Positions 8,675-19,796 of a stretch of DNA of 64,000 nucleotides are shown here, piece after piece. Both the position numbers and the translations under genes were made by a program. The notes beneath the pieces were generated by a model, which was not told the origin of the DNA, made no database searches, and saw only the letters and a program-made list of their open reading frames with translations. The stretch comes from Thiohalocapsa sp963695445 (GTDB taxonomy: Bacteria > Pseudomonadota > Gammaproteobacteria > Chromatiales > Chromatiaceae): the NCBI GenBank assembly GCA_963695445.1, contig CAVOGV010000038.1:1-64000 (forward strand), given 5' to 3'. The first letter of the stretch is position 1. Each line of letters starts with the position of its first letter.

Positions 8675-9277
8675 TCACGGCAAATCGACGGATGTACCCG
8701 TCAAGGTACAGCGCGGGAAACCGTCCGCCTCAAGTAGCCGCTGCCTCCACGACCAAGTCGTCTGTGCGGCGATCGATCGCGCAAGAAAGCGGCGATAGTG
8801 GTGGTTCAGGTAAAGCCCCAACGCTTTGTTAGGATCGTCAGGCATGGCCAGCAGTTGTGTAATGCCCGGAAGTACATTCGATGGGTTGGTGGCGACCAGG
8901 TTGTTCGGAATGACAGCGACCCGGCCCCAGCGCGGCAGCATTGCATAATCGATGACGTAGGCTCCGGTATCCAACCACGCATGGGGGGCGATCGGATAAG
9001 CAGCAGCCGTGCCTGGGCGATACACGACCTGCCCCACCCGAAGCATCGCCGGAATGCCGTGTTGGGCCAGTAGGGTCTGGCCGGCCAGGGCGTAATAGAG
9101 GCACGCGCGCTTCATCGGCCAATGCTGCGGACGCGTTGTTGCGGCAAACGCTTCAACAGCGGCAGCCAGGGCGCTAACAGTGTGTGTCGGAAAGGCCCCG
9201 GGGGCCGCCGCCACGCCACCGCAGACCGAGACCGTGAGCAAGAGAACTGCTGCGACGACGCTCGGCATCTGCTTCAT
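8675..9277 (-). CDS. Secreted transglutaminase-like cysteine protein
   Basis: About 200 residues from ATG 9277, which has a GAGGA site upstream; a longer in-frame reading to 9355 adds an unlikely Arg/Ser-rich leader. The N-terminus MKQMPSVVAAVLLLTVSVCG is a good Sec signal peptide, so the protein is likely periplasmic or secreted. A Cys-His-Asp layout of the transglutaminase-like/McjB C-terminal fold is visible: KRACLYYALAGQTLLAQHGI (Cys), then APHAWLD (His), then YVIDYAML (Asp). Such proteins cleave or cross-link peptides; the substrate is unknown. It lies in the same direction as the ClC-SPOR gene but the two are separated by about 130 bases. Confidence 0.6.
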   Translation of the reverse strand: MKQMPSVVAAVLLLTVSVCGGVAAAPGAFPTHTVSALAAAVEAFAATTRPQHWPMKRACLYYALAGQTLLAQHGIPAMLRVGQVVYRPGTAAAYPIAPHAWLDTGAYVIDYAMLPRWGRVAVIPNNLVATNPSNVLPGITQLLAMPDDPNKALGLYLNHHYRRFLARSIAAQTTWSWRQRLLEADGFPRCTLTGTSVDLP

Positions 9278-9409
9278 TCGGGCTTCCTCGAAACCGTGTC
9301 GTGAATGACTAGGAGGCGATGAGTCGCGGCGGATGGCCGGTGCTCTCTGCGCCAATTTCCCCGTGCATACCTAGACCCCAGACGTAGACATCGAACCGTC
9401 CGGGCCGCG

Positions 9410-11423
9410 TCAGGGCAATGGCAGGCGCCGGGTACCGGGATCGAGTTCGCGGATGATCGGCCCCTGCCGCCTGAGCCTCTCCGGCAGGTCTTTAAGCGCG
9501 GACTCGGCCTCGGCGCGGGTCCCGTAGTCCCCGAACAACAGCGGATACCAGCCCCGCACCGGCTCTAGGGTGCTGGCCTGTTCGAGAACGCCCTCGCGGC
9601 GGGCCGCGGTCGCGACGGTGGCCCGTCGCCGGAAACTGGCCAGTTGGATCGCATAGCGTGGCCCCGCGAGACTGGCTGCCGGCGTCTCGATCGGGACGCT
9701 CTCCGGTGTCGACGGAACGACTGTCGCCGCGGGCTCTAGCGAGACGGAGGGCGGCTCTGGGGACGGCCCTGGCGGTCTGGCTGCGGAGTTGGTCAGGTCG
9801 TCGAGCCCCGCAATCGTCGGCGTCTCTTCAAGCGCGGGCTGGGGTGCCTCAACTGGTACTGCAATCGGGGCGGACTCGGGTCTCGGGATCTCCGCCGGTT
9901 CAGAAGGTCCGGTGGATACGGCGATGGCGGCTTGCGCTTCCGGGGCCGATTTATCGACGAGAGGCGCCCCCGGATCGGCTTCCGCGATCATCGGTTGGAG
10001 CGTACGCTCCGAATGCCGCAGTTGCGCCAATGGGGCCGCGATCAGCAACGCGGTGACCAGGCTTCCGGCGACCGCGAGTTGGCGGCCGGAGGGTCGCCGC
10101 GACGGCGCCGCCCCGTCGGATTCCGCAAGCAGCATGCTGTATATCGGCCGACCGCCCAGGGCCTCTGCGGCGAAGGTTGCGGTGAGGCAGGTCAGGATCA
10201 CGGGCAAGATCAAGTCTCCTGCGCCCGTGAGTTCGATGGCCAGGATGATCCCGGTCAGCGGTGCGCGCACGGTGGCGGCGAACAGCGCACCCATGGCCGC
10301 GACGGCGAACAGGCCGGGGTCCAGCGCCGCCCCCAACTCCGTCGCCAGTTCCGCCCCAGGATCGAACCCCCGCACCAAGGCGTCCACGATGGCGCCGACG
10401 ACGGTGCCGAGCGCCAGCAACGGCGCGAAGATACCCCCGGGCAGCCCGAGACCGTAGCTGCCGACCGTGGTCAGGAGGCGCAGCGCGAGCAGGCCTGCTA
10501 GGGCGACGAGTGCCATTGGTTCATGAATCAGGGCCTCGACCAGGGACTCGCCCCCGCCCACCAGCTTCGGGAAGAACCAGACCAGGGCGCCCAGCGCCAT
10601 CCCGGCGAGCGCGACGGGCAGATAGCCATAGCGCCCACGCAGACCCTTGAAGGACCTGACCGATCCCAACAGCATGGCGTTGAAGACTACGCCCAGGGCG
10701 CCGATGGCGACCCCCAGCAGGACGAACAGCGGAAGTGCCCACACGGGCGGGATCTCGATCGGCGGTAGCGGCAGCACCGGTCCCTGTCCGAGCAGCCAGC
10801 CACTGACGGCCACCGCCAGACAGCTCGCCAGGACCACCGACTGGATGCGTGGGGAAACCGTACTCGAAATGCTCGCGCAGCTCTTCGGTCACGAAGACGA
10901 TAGCCGCGAGCGGGGCGTTGAAGGCGGCGGCAAGCCCGGCCCCGGCGCCGGCGGCCACCAACGCCCGCTGCTGGCGCTGATCCAGCCGCAGGCCCTCGGC
11001 TGACATCTGGCCCAGCGCGGCGCCCATGTGCACGGTCGGCCCCTCGCGACCGAGCACCAGGCCGGAGCCAACCGCCAGGATACCGGCGACGAATTTGACC
11101 GGCAGCACCCGCCGCCAGCGCAGACCCCGGTCGCCCGCGAGGATGGCCTCCACCTCCTGGACGCCGCTCCCGGCGGTCTCGGGGGCGAACCGCCTTACCA
11201 GCCAAGCGGCACTGACCAGCACCAGTGCCCCCAATCCCATGAGGACGACCCAGCCGGGGACGGCGGCGCCATCGAGCAGACCATGGATGCCCGAGCGCAG
11301 CCCCCCCGCCTGATCGAGCAGGGCATGAAAGGCCGCCCCGACCAGCCCAGCGAACAGGCCCGTCACGGCGGCGGCGAGGTAGAGCCGCCAGGGTACGTCC
11401 GCCGATGCCAAGCGGTCGTTCAC
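9410..11423 (-). CDS. ClC chloride transporter with C-terminal SPOR domain, one frameshift
   Basis: About 670 residues, starting with GTG at 11423. One extra base near 10849 breaks the frame between HFEYGFPT and IQSVVLASCLAVAVSGWLL. ClC signatures are clear: SGVQEVEAIL (GSGIP equivalent), GSGLVLGREGPTVHMGAALG (GREGP with the gating Glu), and GLGLPGGIFAPLLALG (GxFxP). This is an inner-membrane Cl-/H+ exchanger or channel. After the last membrane helix comes a Pro/Glu/Ala-rich linker (about 130 residues) and then a SPOR-like domain: YAIQLASFRRRATVATAAR ... GWYPLLFGDYGTRAEAESALKDLP. SPOR domains bind denuded septal peptidoglycan, so the fusion would tie an ion transporter to the cell wall or division site. 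Confidence 0.8.
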
Positions 11424-11583
11424 ACAAACGCCCAGCGTAGCTTGATCTGGGTTGCGCTCGCGGCGGTGATCGGCACAGGCAGGGAAATAGAACTCAAACC
11501 GCGGTTCTCATAGTGAGGCTCCGACGACGACCAGGGGGACGACGACCAGAGGCGATAGGAAAAGACACATCAAAGCAGGACCG

Positions 11584-11754
11584 ATGCCCTGCCCTGGCGA
11601 ACTAGAGCGGATTGTAAATGTAGTTGAGCAGACTATCCGACTGGATTTCGATCCGACGCAGCCCGCCAACCCGGAAATGGATCCGATCTATCTCGCCCAT
11701 GACGAGATCGAGATCCTCGGCATAGTGACCGGAGTGGTGAGACTGTCCGCCTGA
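11584..11754 (+). CDS. Short ORF, 56 aa, possible S24/LexA-type tail fragment
   Basis: ATG 11584 to TGA 11752-11754 encodes 56 residues ending DEIEILGIVTGVVRLSA. The IEILGxVxGVVR ending recalls the last strand of S24/LexA-type peptidase domains, but the fragment is too short to be sure. The rest of 11424-11960 shows only a short direct repeat (GACGACGACCAG, twice, near 11524-11551). It may be a relic. Confidence 0.25.
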   Translation: MPCPGELERIVNVVEQTIRLDFDPTQPANPEMDPIYLAHDEIEILGIVTGVVRLSA

Positions 11755-11960
11755 TGGCGGCCACGGGCACGCCAGCGGCGGGCCACGCGAGCGCGGCAAT
11801 GGCCCGAGACCGCGGAGATTCTCCGTTTCAGCGGAAATGCCAGCTCCTGACACCAAGCTGTCCTGAACGCCGAGGCCAAGCGCCCCGATAGCCGACCCTG
11901 GTAGCGCCGACTGATCAGCGAGGCGATGCCCCAGACCGACGAGCACCCGATGCGATTCTA

Positions 11961-13322
11961 CTACGCCTGCACGCTGCTCTCAGTGGGACAACCGCCGAGC
12001 TGGGACAGGGCCTTGGCGAAGGCGCCGATGCCGGAGCGATCGAGCAGCACGCATGGCGTATCGGTGCGCTTGCAGTAGCGTTTGGTGCGCTGATAGGCGT
12101 CGTGGCTGACGCAATCGGCGGGGCAGACCACGGCGTCGGCGCTCGACAGCAACGCCTCCAAGCGTTGCCGACTGTCCTCGAGCCCGCCGTCGTGACGAAT
12201 CAGCTCGCCGTTGCAGCGCTGGACCAGGTCGCGATAGTAACGGTTCAGTGAGCCGCGTCCGCCGACACAGAGAATGCGCCGGCCGTGCAGATCGATACCG
12301 TCGATCGCTGTCGGATTCGTGCAACGTGCGCAGTCGCCATCGCAGCCGCACCGCTCATCATCGGGCGGCGAAAGCACGCGCTCGAGCGCACGGCTATCCT
12401 TCTTCCGCTCCGCCAGTTCCGCGCCGAGGTCAGCATTGCGCTGCTCGGCAATCGCGGCCCGCCGACGCTGTTGCTCCGCCGCGGAGCCGGCAACGGCCGC
12501 ATGGTGCTCCGCCGCACGCAGCCGATCCATCAGCGACTGCAACCGGTCGCGCAGGGCGTCCAGTTCCGCATCCGATTCCAAGCGCGCGATCTGCTCCCGC
12601 GCCGTTGCCAATGCTTGCTCGACACCAACGCGGTCCCGCAGCTGTCGCTCCAACTGCTCGATGCGTGCATCGCGTTCGGCGATCTTTCGGGCCGTGCGTT
12701 CGCGCTCGGCGACGTTGTCCCGCCTCATCCTTGCCAAGGTCCCGCGGGTCTCCGCCAGCGCCCTGAGGTCAGCACTAAGCCCCGCGCCGATCTGGTGCGA
12801 CAGCATGTGGACGTCCGCATAAGCCAAGGCGCACATATCCGCCTCCGCACGAGGATGGGTCATGACTGCCCACAGCGCCCCTTGGACCTGCCCCTCCGCC
12901 AGCGCCTCGTCCCAAAGGCGCTCCAGGTCGTCCGCCGACTTGACACGGGCGAAACGTTTGACGGCCGCTGCGTACTTGCGCTCCAGCAGGCGCTGCAGCG
13001 CCAGAGACAGCGCATTCCTTTCACTCGCGGCAGAAACGAAGGAGACATGCACCTCGTAGTCGCTGAGTCGATGCAACGGCCTGCGACCGATTTTCTGCGC
13101 CACCCGGCGCAACTCGTCTACATGCAGGCAGGTGCCGATCACCGTGCAATGGTGCTTGTGCGGGATCTCCCAAAGTTTACGTCGGGCCGTCGGTGAACGC
13201 GGCAAGTCTGGCCAGGAATCGGTATCGTCCGCCGGCAAACTGGTCAGGGCCGCCACACCGGGCAACGGCGACAGCCGCTGTCCGGTGATCGGCAACTCGC
13301 TGTAATGGATAGTTTCACACAT
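11961..13322 (-). CDS. DUF2325 domain protein with central coiled coil
   Basis: About 453 residues from ATG 13322; an in-frame GTG at 13334 would add four residues. The N-terminal third includes KLWEIPHKHHCTVIGTCLHV and a DYEVHVSFVSAA segment. Residues about 200-330 form a long coiled coil rich in A, E, R, Q and L. The C-terminus is a Rossmann-like DUF2325 domain: GIDLHGRRILCVGGRGSLNR, NGELIRHDGGLEDSRQRLEALL and ADAVVCPADCVSHDAYQRTK. A Cys-rich knot (RCGCDGDCARCTNP) sits before it and could hold a metal. Function is unknown. It follows the small gene 13335-13631 with a 12-base gap, so the two probably form an operon, possibly iron-regulated (see 13753-13780). Confidence 0.75.
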   Translation of the reverse strand: MCETIHYSELPITGQRLSPLPGVAALTSLPADDTDSWPDLPRSPTARRKLWEIPHKHHCTVIGTCLHVDELRRVAQKIGRRPLHRLSDYEVHVSFVSAASERNALSLALQRLLERKYAAAVKRFARVKSADDLERLWDEALAEGQVQGALWAVMTHPRAEADMCALAYADVHMLSHQIGAGLSADLRALAETRGTLARMRRDNVAERERTARKIAERDARIEQLERQLRDRVGVEQALATAREQIARLESDAELDALRDRLQSLMDRLRAAEHHAAVAGSAAEQQRRRAAIAEQRNADLGAELAERKKDSRALERVLSPPDDERCGCDGDCARCTNPTAIDGIDLHGRRILCVGGRGSLNRYYRDLVQRCNGELIRHDGGLEDSRQRLEALLSSADAVVCPADCVSHDAYQRTKRYCKRTDTPCVLLDRSGIGAFAKALSQLGGCPTESSVQA

Positions 13323-13334
13323 AACGGCGCCCAC

Positions 13335-13631
13335 TCAGGCGGACGCAGCGGTCGGGCATTGCACGGCCAACAGCCGCCAATGCCAATGCAGTCGACAAAA
13401 CGCGCGGAGCTGCTCCGGCTGATCCCGAAGCGCCGGGTGAAGGGCTAGCGCCCCGCTATACGTGGCCACCGTCCAAGCGATCCGCGGCGAACGCCGGTGC
13501 ACATAACGATGAATCAGTGCACGTATGCGCTGCTTTAGGGTTTCCGGGTCGACTGTTGTCGGGTCGAGTGCGTCAGCAGACAGATACACCAGCAGGTTAT
13601 CGGGAACAGTCTCAAGATCGAGGTCGGACAT
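13335..13631 (-). CDS. Hypothetical protein in the DUF2325 operon, 98 aa
   Basis: Starting at ATG 13631 (MSDLDLETVPDNLLVYLSAD) gives 98 residues ending ...LAVQCPTAASA. There is no signal peptide. The mostly helical sequence contains RIRALIHRYVHRRSPRIAW and ALHPALRDQPEQLRAFCRLHWHWRLLA, with several His and Trp residues. I do not recognise a family. It lies immediately upstream of and in line with the DUF2325 gene, and the Fur-box-like palindrome about 120 bases upstream of its start makes it the first gene of a candidate iron-responsive operon. Confidence 0.55.
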   Translation of the reverse strand: MSDLDLETVPDNLLVYLSADALDPTTVDPETLKQRIRALIHRYVHRRSPRIAWTVATYSGALALHPALRDQPEQLRAFCRLHWHWRLLAVQCPTAASA

Positions 13632-13752
13632 GACGCAAGACTCCTGCAAGCAGCGTTGGAAATGAACACCAATCGTGCCGATCCATATATCGGATTGGCT
13701 GGGGACCATGGGCCGGCCGCGCGAAGAACAGCAGCACCTGCACGACGACCAC

Positions 13753-13780
13753 TGAATCGCAAATGCGATTCATTCGCACT
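13753..13780 (-). promoter_or_regulatory. Fur-box-like palindrome upstream of the DUF2325 operon
   Basis: TGAATCGCAAATGCGATTCA (13753-13772) is a perfect 8-bp inverted repeat around AAAT, and the overlapping AAATGCGATTCATTCGCACT (13761-13780) resembles GC-rich Fur boxes of proteobacteria. It lies between the divergent DUF2325 operon and the uvrA-like gene, closer to the former. The rest of 13632-14045 shows nothing else. Confidence 0.45.
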
Positions 13781-14045
13781 TAGACTAGGTAGACGGTGGG
13801 CTACTGTCAAGACCCCGACGCCTGGATCTTCTGGCTGCGCCCTGCCGCCGACTCGTGACCCGCGGTTCGGGCAAGAGGGTCGCCACCGATGATCAGCGCA
13901 TCGCCGGCCAACGATGGGCAAGACCGGCACCGCACGGCATGGGCAACAAACGACGATCTCAGACAGATTCCCTGCTATCGTTGCGCGCCAGGCGACGCGA
14001 CGCTGGAGCGTCAGTACTTGCTCCCTGACCAGGACCTCCCCCACC

Positions 14046-17000
14046 ATGCCCGGCCCCGACGACTGCATCCGCCTGCGCGGAGTGCGGCAGAACAATCTCA
14101 AAGACCTGAACCTGGACCTACCCCTTGGGGAGTTGATCGTCGTCACCGGCGTGTCGGGTTCGGGCAAGTCTTCACTCGCCTTCGATACGGTGTATGCGGA
14201 GGGGCAGCGGCGCTATGTGGAGACCTTCTCGCCCTATGCGCGGCAGTTTCTCGACCGCATGGACCGGCCGCGGGCGGATCGGATCGACGGCATCCCGCCG
14301 GCCATTGCCATCGACCAGACCAACCCGGTGCGCACGTCGCGCTCCACGGTCGGCACCATGACGGAGCTGAACGATCACCTGAAGCTACTGTTCGCCCGCG
14401 CGGCGCGGCTGTTCTGCCACGGCTGCGGACGCGAGGTACGACGCGATACGCCGGAGAGCATCTGGGGCGCCCTTAGACACCGGACCAGCAGACATCGGAC
14501 CGGACAGGACGCAGGCGGGGATGCGACCCCCCGCCTGCTGATCTGCTTCGATGTGCCGGTGCCGGACGCGATGACCCCGGCCCAAGTGAAGGAGTTGCTG
14601 GCACAGCAGGGCTATGTCCGATACGGGGCCGAGGACGCGGCACGCATTGAGGTAATCCAGGACCGTTTACTATTGGCGCCGGAGAACCAGGGCCGCGCCA
14701 CCGAGGCGCTGGAGGCGGCGCTGCAGCATGGTCGCGGTCGCGTGCGCGTGTACCCGCTGGACGCCGAGCGCAATGCCGGCACGCCTTGGCGCTTCTCGGC
14801 GGACCTGCATTGCCCGGACTGCGACCTGCATTTTCGCGAGCCGACGCCGAACCTGTTCTCGTTCAACTCCCCGGTCGGCGCCTGCGAGGCGTGCCGCGGA
14901 TTCGGGCGCAGCATCGGCATCGATTGGTCGCTGGTGGTACCGGACGAGGGGAAATCCCTGCTCGAGGGTGCCATCAAGCCGATCCAGTCCGACAGCTATT
15001 CGGAGGTGCAGGAGGACCTGATCGGCTTCGCGCATCGCCGCGGCGTACCCACGGACGTGCCTTGGCGTGAGCTGTCCGATGCCGACCGCGCCTGGATACT
15101 GGATGGTGAGGGCGAGTGGAATCCCGATCCGAAACAAGGGGTCTGGTACGGCATTCGCCGCTTCTTCGCCTGGCTCGAGGGGCGCAGCTACAAGATGCAC
15201 GTGCGCGTGCTGCTGTCGCGCTACCGCAGCTACGAGGTCTGCACCGCCTGCGATGGGGCCAGACTAAAGGACGAGGCGTTGGACTGGCGCGTCGGCGATC
15301 ATGACCTGGCTGACGACGCGCTACCCCGCGACAAACGCTTTCGCCACGCCCGTCTCGGCATGCCGGATACGGCCTGGTACGGGCTGCCCGGACTCGGCGT
15401 CCACGATCTGATGCGGCTGCCCATCGAGCGCTGCCGCGCCTTTTTCGACGACCTCACCCTGCCCGGCTGCCATGGACCAGGCGATGGACCTGCTGCTGGC
15501 CAACATCCGCGCGCGACTGCGCTATCTGACAGCAGGTGGGACTGGGCTACCTGACCCTCGACCGCCAGTCCCGCACCCTGTCCGGCGGCGAGGTGCAGCG
15601 CATCAACCTGACCACGGCGCTGGGCACGTCGCTGGTGAACACGCTGTTCGTGCTGGACGAGCCGAGCATCGGCCTGCACCCGCGGGACATGGACCGCATC
15701 GTCGCGATCCTGCAGCGACTGCGCGATCAGGGCAATTCACTGCTGGTGGTGGAGCACGACCCGCAGGTGATGCGCGCCGCGGACCGCATCATCGACATCG
15801 GCCCCGGCCCCGGCGAGCGCGGCGGCGAGCTGGTGTTCCAGGGGACGCCCGCGGAACTGTTGGCCTGCGACGATTCGCTGACGGGCGCCTATCTGGCCGG
15901 CCGCAAACGGATCGAGGCGCCCCGCCCGCCCAAGCCGCCTGTCGACGGCGAGCCGATGCTGACCATTCGCGGCGCCCGTGAGCACAACCTGCGCGGCATC
16001 GACGTCGACATTCCGCTGAATCGGCTGGTGGTCGTCACCGGCGTGTCGGGCTCCGGCAAGTCGACGCTGATACAGGATGTGCTGTTCAATCACCTGGCCA
16101 AGGCCAAGGGCCATCCGGAGGGCACACCGGGTGACTGCGACGGCGTCGACGGCGCCGACTCAATCAGCGATGTGCTGATGCTGGATCAGTCGTCCATCGG
16201 TCGCACCTCGCGCTCCAACCCGGCCAGTTTCGTCGGCGCCCTGGACCCGATCCGCAAGCTGTTCGCGGCGGCGCCGCTGGCCAAGGAGCGCGGCTACAAG
16301 CCGGGCCATTTCAGCTTCAACTCCGGCCCCGGCCGCTGCCCCACCTGCGCCGGCTCGGGCTTCGAGCACGTCGAGATGCAGTTCCTGTCGGATGTCTATC
16401 TGCGCTGTCCGGACTGCAACGGGCGTCGCTATACCGCGTCGCTGCTGGAGGTACGACTGCCGCAGATCGCGCTTGACGAGGGCGCCGACGTTACCGGCGC
16501 CAACATCGCCGACGTGCTGGAGATGACCGTCGCCGAGGCGCTGGACGCCTTCGCCGACTACGCCGACGTGACAACGCGCGCTGGCGCCCCTGGCCGATGT
16601 CGGCCTGGACTATCTGCGCCTGGGCCAGCCGGTACCGACGCTGTCCGGCGGCGAGGCGCAGCGCCTGAAGCTGGCGGGGCAGTTGGCCAAGTCCAGCCGC
16701 AAGCGGCGTGGGCCGGGGCTGCTGTTCCTGCTCGACGAGCCCAGCACCGGACTGCATTTCGACGACATCGCGACCCTGCTCGCGGCGTTCCGCCGGCTCA
16801 TCGACGCCGGCCATTCGCTGCTGGTCATCGAACACAACCTCGACCTGATCCGCGCCGCGGACTGGCTGATCGACCTGGGGTCAGAGGGCGGTGACGGCGG
16901 CGGGGAGTTGGTGTGCTGCGGCACACCGGTGGAGGTCGCCGAGCATCCGCTGAGCCATACGGGTAAGGCGCTGCGGGACGAGGTGGCGGGCGATCGAGCG

Positions 17001-19784
17001 ACAGGGGCTTCATTCGGGATGCTCGGCGACAGCGCCGAGGGCCAAGGACCGGGGACCGGGGAACTCAAGCGAGCAACCACGGCGGCAGTGGCGGATGCAC
17101 GCGCGCCCTATCTGCCCGCCGGCTTGGTAGAGGATGCGTCTCACGCCGCGCGCCTGGACACCAGCAAGTCGATCATCATTCGCCATGCCCGTGAGCACAA
17201 CCTGCAAGACCTGACCCTTGCGATCCCGCGGGAGCGGTTCGTCGTCATCACCGGCGTCTCCGGCAGCGGCAAGAGCACGCTGGCGTTCGACATCCTGTTC
17301 GCGGAGGGGCAGCGGCGCTATCTAGAGTCGTTGAATGCGTACGCACGGCAGTTCGTGCAGCCGGCGGCGCGGGCGGACGTCGACGCGGTGTTCGGCATCC
17401 CGCCGACGGTCGCCATCGAGCAGCGCACCAGCCGCGGCGGGCGCAAGAGCACCGTCGGCACGCTGACCGAGGTGCATCACTTCCTGCGCCTGCTGTACGT
17501 CAAGCTCGGTATCCAGCACTGCCCGGAATGCGACCTGCCGATCGCGCCGCAGGACGGGGACGCGATCCTGCAGCGACTGCTGAGCCAGCATGACGGGCAG
17601 CGGATCATGCTGCTGGCGCCGCTGGTGATCGCCCGCAAGGGCTTTTACAACGAGCTCGCGGATTGGGCACAGCGCAACGGACACGCGTTGCTGTATGTCG
17701 ACGGCGAACCAACACCGACGCCCACTCCGACGCAGCCCTGGCCGCGGCTGGACCGCTTTCGCGAACACAACATCGACCTGCCGGTGGGCGAGATCGCGAT
17801 CGCGCCCAACAACGAGACGGCGATCAGGGCGCTGCTGGATCAGGCGCTGGATCTCGGCAAGGGGCTGGTGCGGGTTCGGGACATGACGCTGGCCGAGCAG
17901 CCGGTGAGCACCTATTCCACCAGCCGCACCTGCCCGGGCTGCGGCAAGGGCTTCGAGGAGCCGGACCCACGGCTGTTCTCCTACAACTCCAAGCACGGCT
18001 GGTGCACCGACTGCTATGGCACCGGGCTCCGGCTGGCCGGGTTCGACGCCGAGCAGACCGGCGAGGAAGGTCAGTGGCTGGAAAAGGAAGCGGAGACGGA
18101 GACCCACGGCGTCTGCCCGAGCTGCGACGGCCAGCGACTCAACGCCGAGGCGTTGGCGGTGCGGTTTCGCGGCCTCTCCATTGCGCAGCTGTCGGCGCTG
18201 ACCGTCGCCGATGCCGCCGCATGGCTCGATGCGCTGACGCTGGGCGAACGCGAGGCGGCCATCGGCCATGACCTGCTGACCGAGGTGCATGGGCGGCTGC
18301 GCTTTCTGCAGCAGGTGGGGCTGGGCTATCTGAGCCTGGACCGGGCGGCGCCGACGCTGTCCGGCGGCGAGGCTCAGCGCATCCGCATCGCCGCCCAGCT
18401 CGGCTCGAATCTGCGCGGCGTCTGCTACGTGCTCGACGAGCCGAGCATCGGCCTGCACCCGCGCGACAACGGCATGCTCATCGACACCCTGATCGGGCTG
18501 CGGGACAGGGGCAACAGCGTGCTCGTGGTCGAGCACGACGAGGACTGCATGCGCCGCGCCGACGAGATCATCGACCTCGGCCCCGGCGCCGGCATCCACG
18601 GCGGGCGCATCGTCGCGCGCGGCAGCGCCGCGCAACTGGCGGCGGACCCGGCCTCGGTGACCGGGCGCTTTCTGGCCCGCCAGGTCACGAGCGACAGCGG
18701 CAGCCGCGCGAACCTGCGCCAACGCGGAGCACTTGCAGGTCAAAGGCGCCACCTGTCACAACCTGCGCGACCTCGATGTGTCGATCCCGCTGGCGCGGCT
18801 GGTCTGCGTCACCGGCGTCTCCGGCTCCGGCAAGTCGACGCTGGTGCGCGAGGTCATCGCGCGCTCGCTTGCCAACGCTGCTCGCGGAACAACGTCCCGG
18901 CGGCCGCAGCGCGCAAGGCCGATCTGTATGGTTGCCGCGGCCTCACCGGCTGGCAAGCGCTGTACCGGATCCTGGAGGTGGACCAGACCCCGATCGGCAA
19001 GACGCCCCGCTCCTGCCCGGCCACCTACATCGGCTTCTGGGACCGCATCCGGCGCCTGTTCGCCGCGGCGCCGGAGGCGCGCATGCTGGGCTGGGGACCG
19101 GGCCGGTTCTCCTTCAACACCAAGGGCGGGCGCTGCGATGCCTGCGACGGCCAGGGCATGCAGCGCCTGGAGATGAGCTTTCTGCCGGACGTGAAGGTGC
19201 CCTGCGAGGTCTGTCACGGCAGTCGTTTCAATGCCGAGACCCGCGCCATTCGCTACCGCGGCCACGGCATCGGCGAGGTGCTGGGCATGGGCGTCGACGA
19301 GGCGGTCGAGGTCTTCAGCGCGCACCCGGCGATCCGCCATCCGCTGGAACTGCTGCAGGCCGTCGGTCTCGGCTATCTGACCCTGGGCCAGGCCAGCCCG
19401 ACGCTGTCCGGCGGCGAGGCCCAGCGCATCAAGCTGGTCAGCGAACTGGCCAAGGCCCGCACCGGCGCCGACGGACTGACCGATCGCCCGACCCTATACG
19501 TGCTGGACGAGCCGACGGTCGGACTGCACATGGCCGACGTGGAGCGGCTGATCGGCGTGCTGCAGCGGCTGGTGGACGCCGGCCACTCGGTGCTGGTCAT
19601 CGAGCACGATTTGGACCTGATCGCCGCCGCGGATTGGATCATCGACCTGGGTCCCGAGGGCGGCAGCGGCGGCGGACAGATCGTCGCGGAAGGTTCGCCG
19701 ATTGCCATCACGCGCGCCCACCGCGGCCATACTGCCGAGGCCCTGGCGCGACGCCTGGAGGCCAACAGTGCGCCGCCGTCCTGA
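14046..19784 (+). CDS. uvrA: Double-length UvrA (two UvrA units), several frameshifts
   Basis: About 1911 codons from ATG 14046. Two full UvrA units follow each other, giving four ABC ATPase modules. Unit 1 has Walker A GVSGSGKSS, signature LSGGEVQR and LDEPSIGLHP, then a second module with GVSGSGKST, LSGGEAQR and LDEPSTGLHF. Unit 2 (from about 17185) repeats this and ends LDEPTVGLHM. CxxC zinc-binding pairs are present (CPTC...CPDC; CDAC...CEVC). UvrA recognises DNA damage with UvrB in nucleotide excision repair. Chlamydia UvrA is also double length. The frame changes near 15470, 15529, 16577, 18722 and 18880; each break falls inside conserved sequence that continues in another frame, so errors or decay are both possible. 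Confidence 0.85.
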
Positions 19785-19796
19785 GGGATCAGGGCC

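Noticed and set aside
17322..18752. A 476-residue open frame antisense to uvrA
   Set aside because: Composition artefact opposite a conserved ATPase gene; no motif, start site or conservation.
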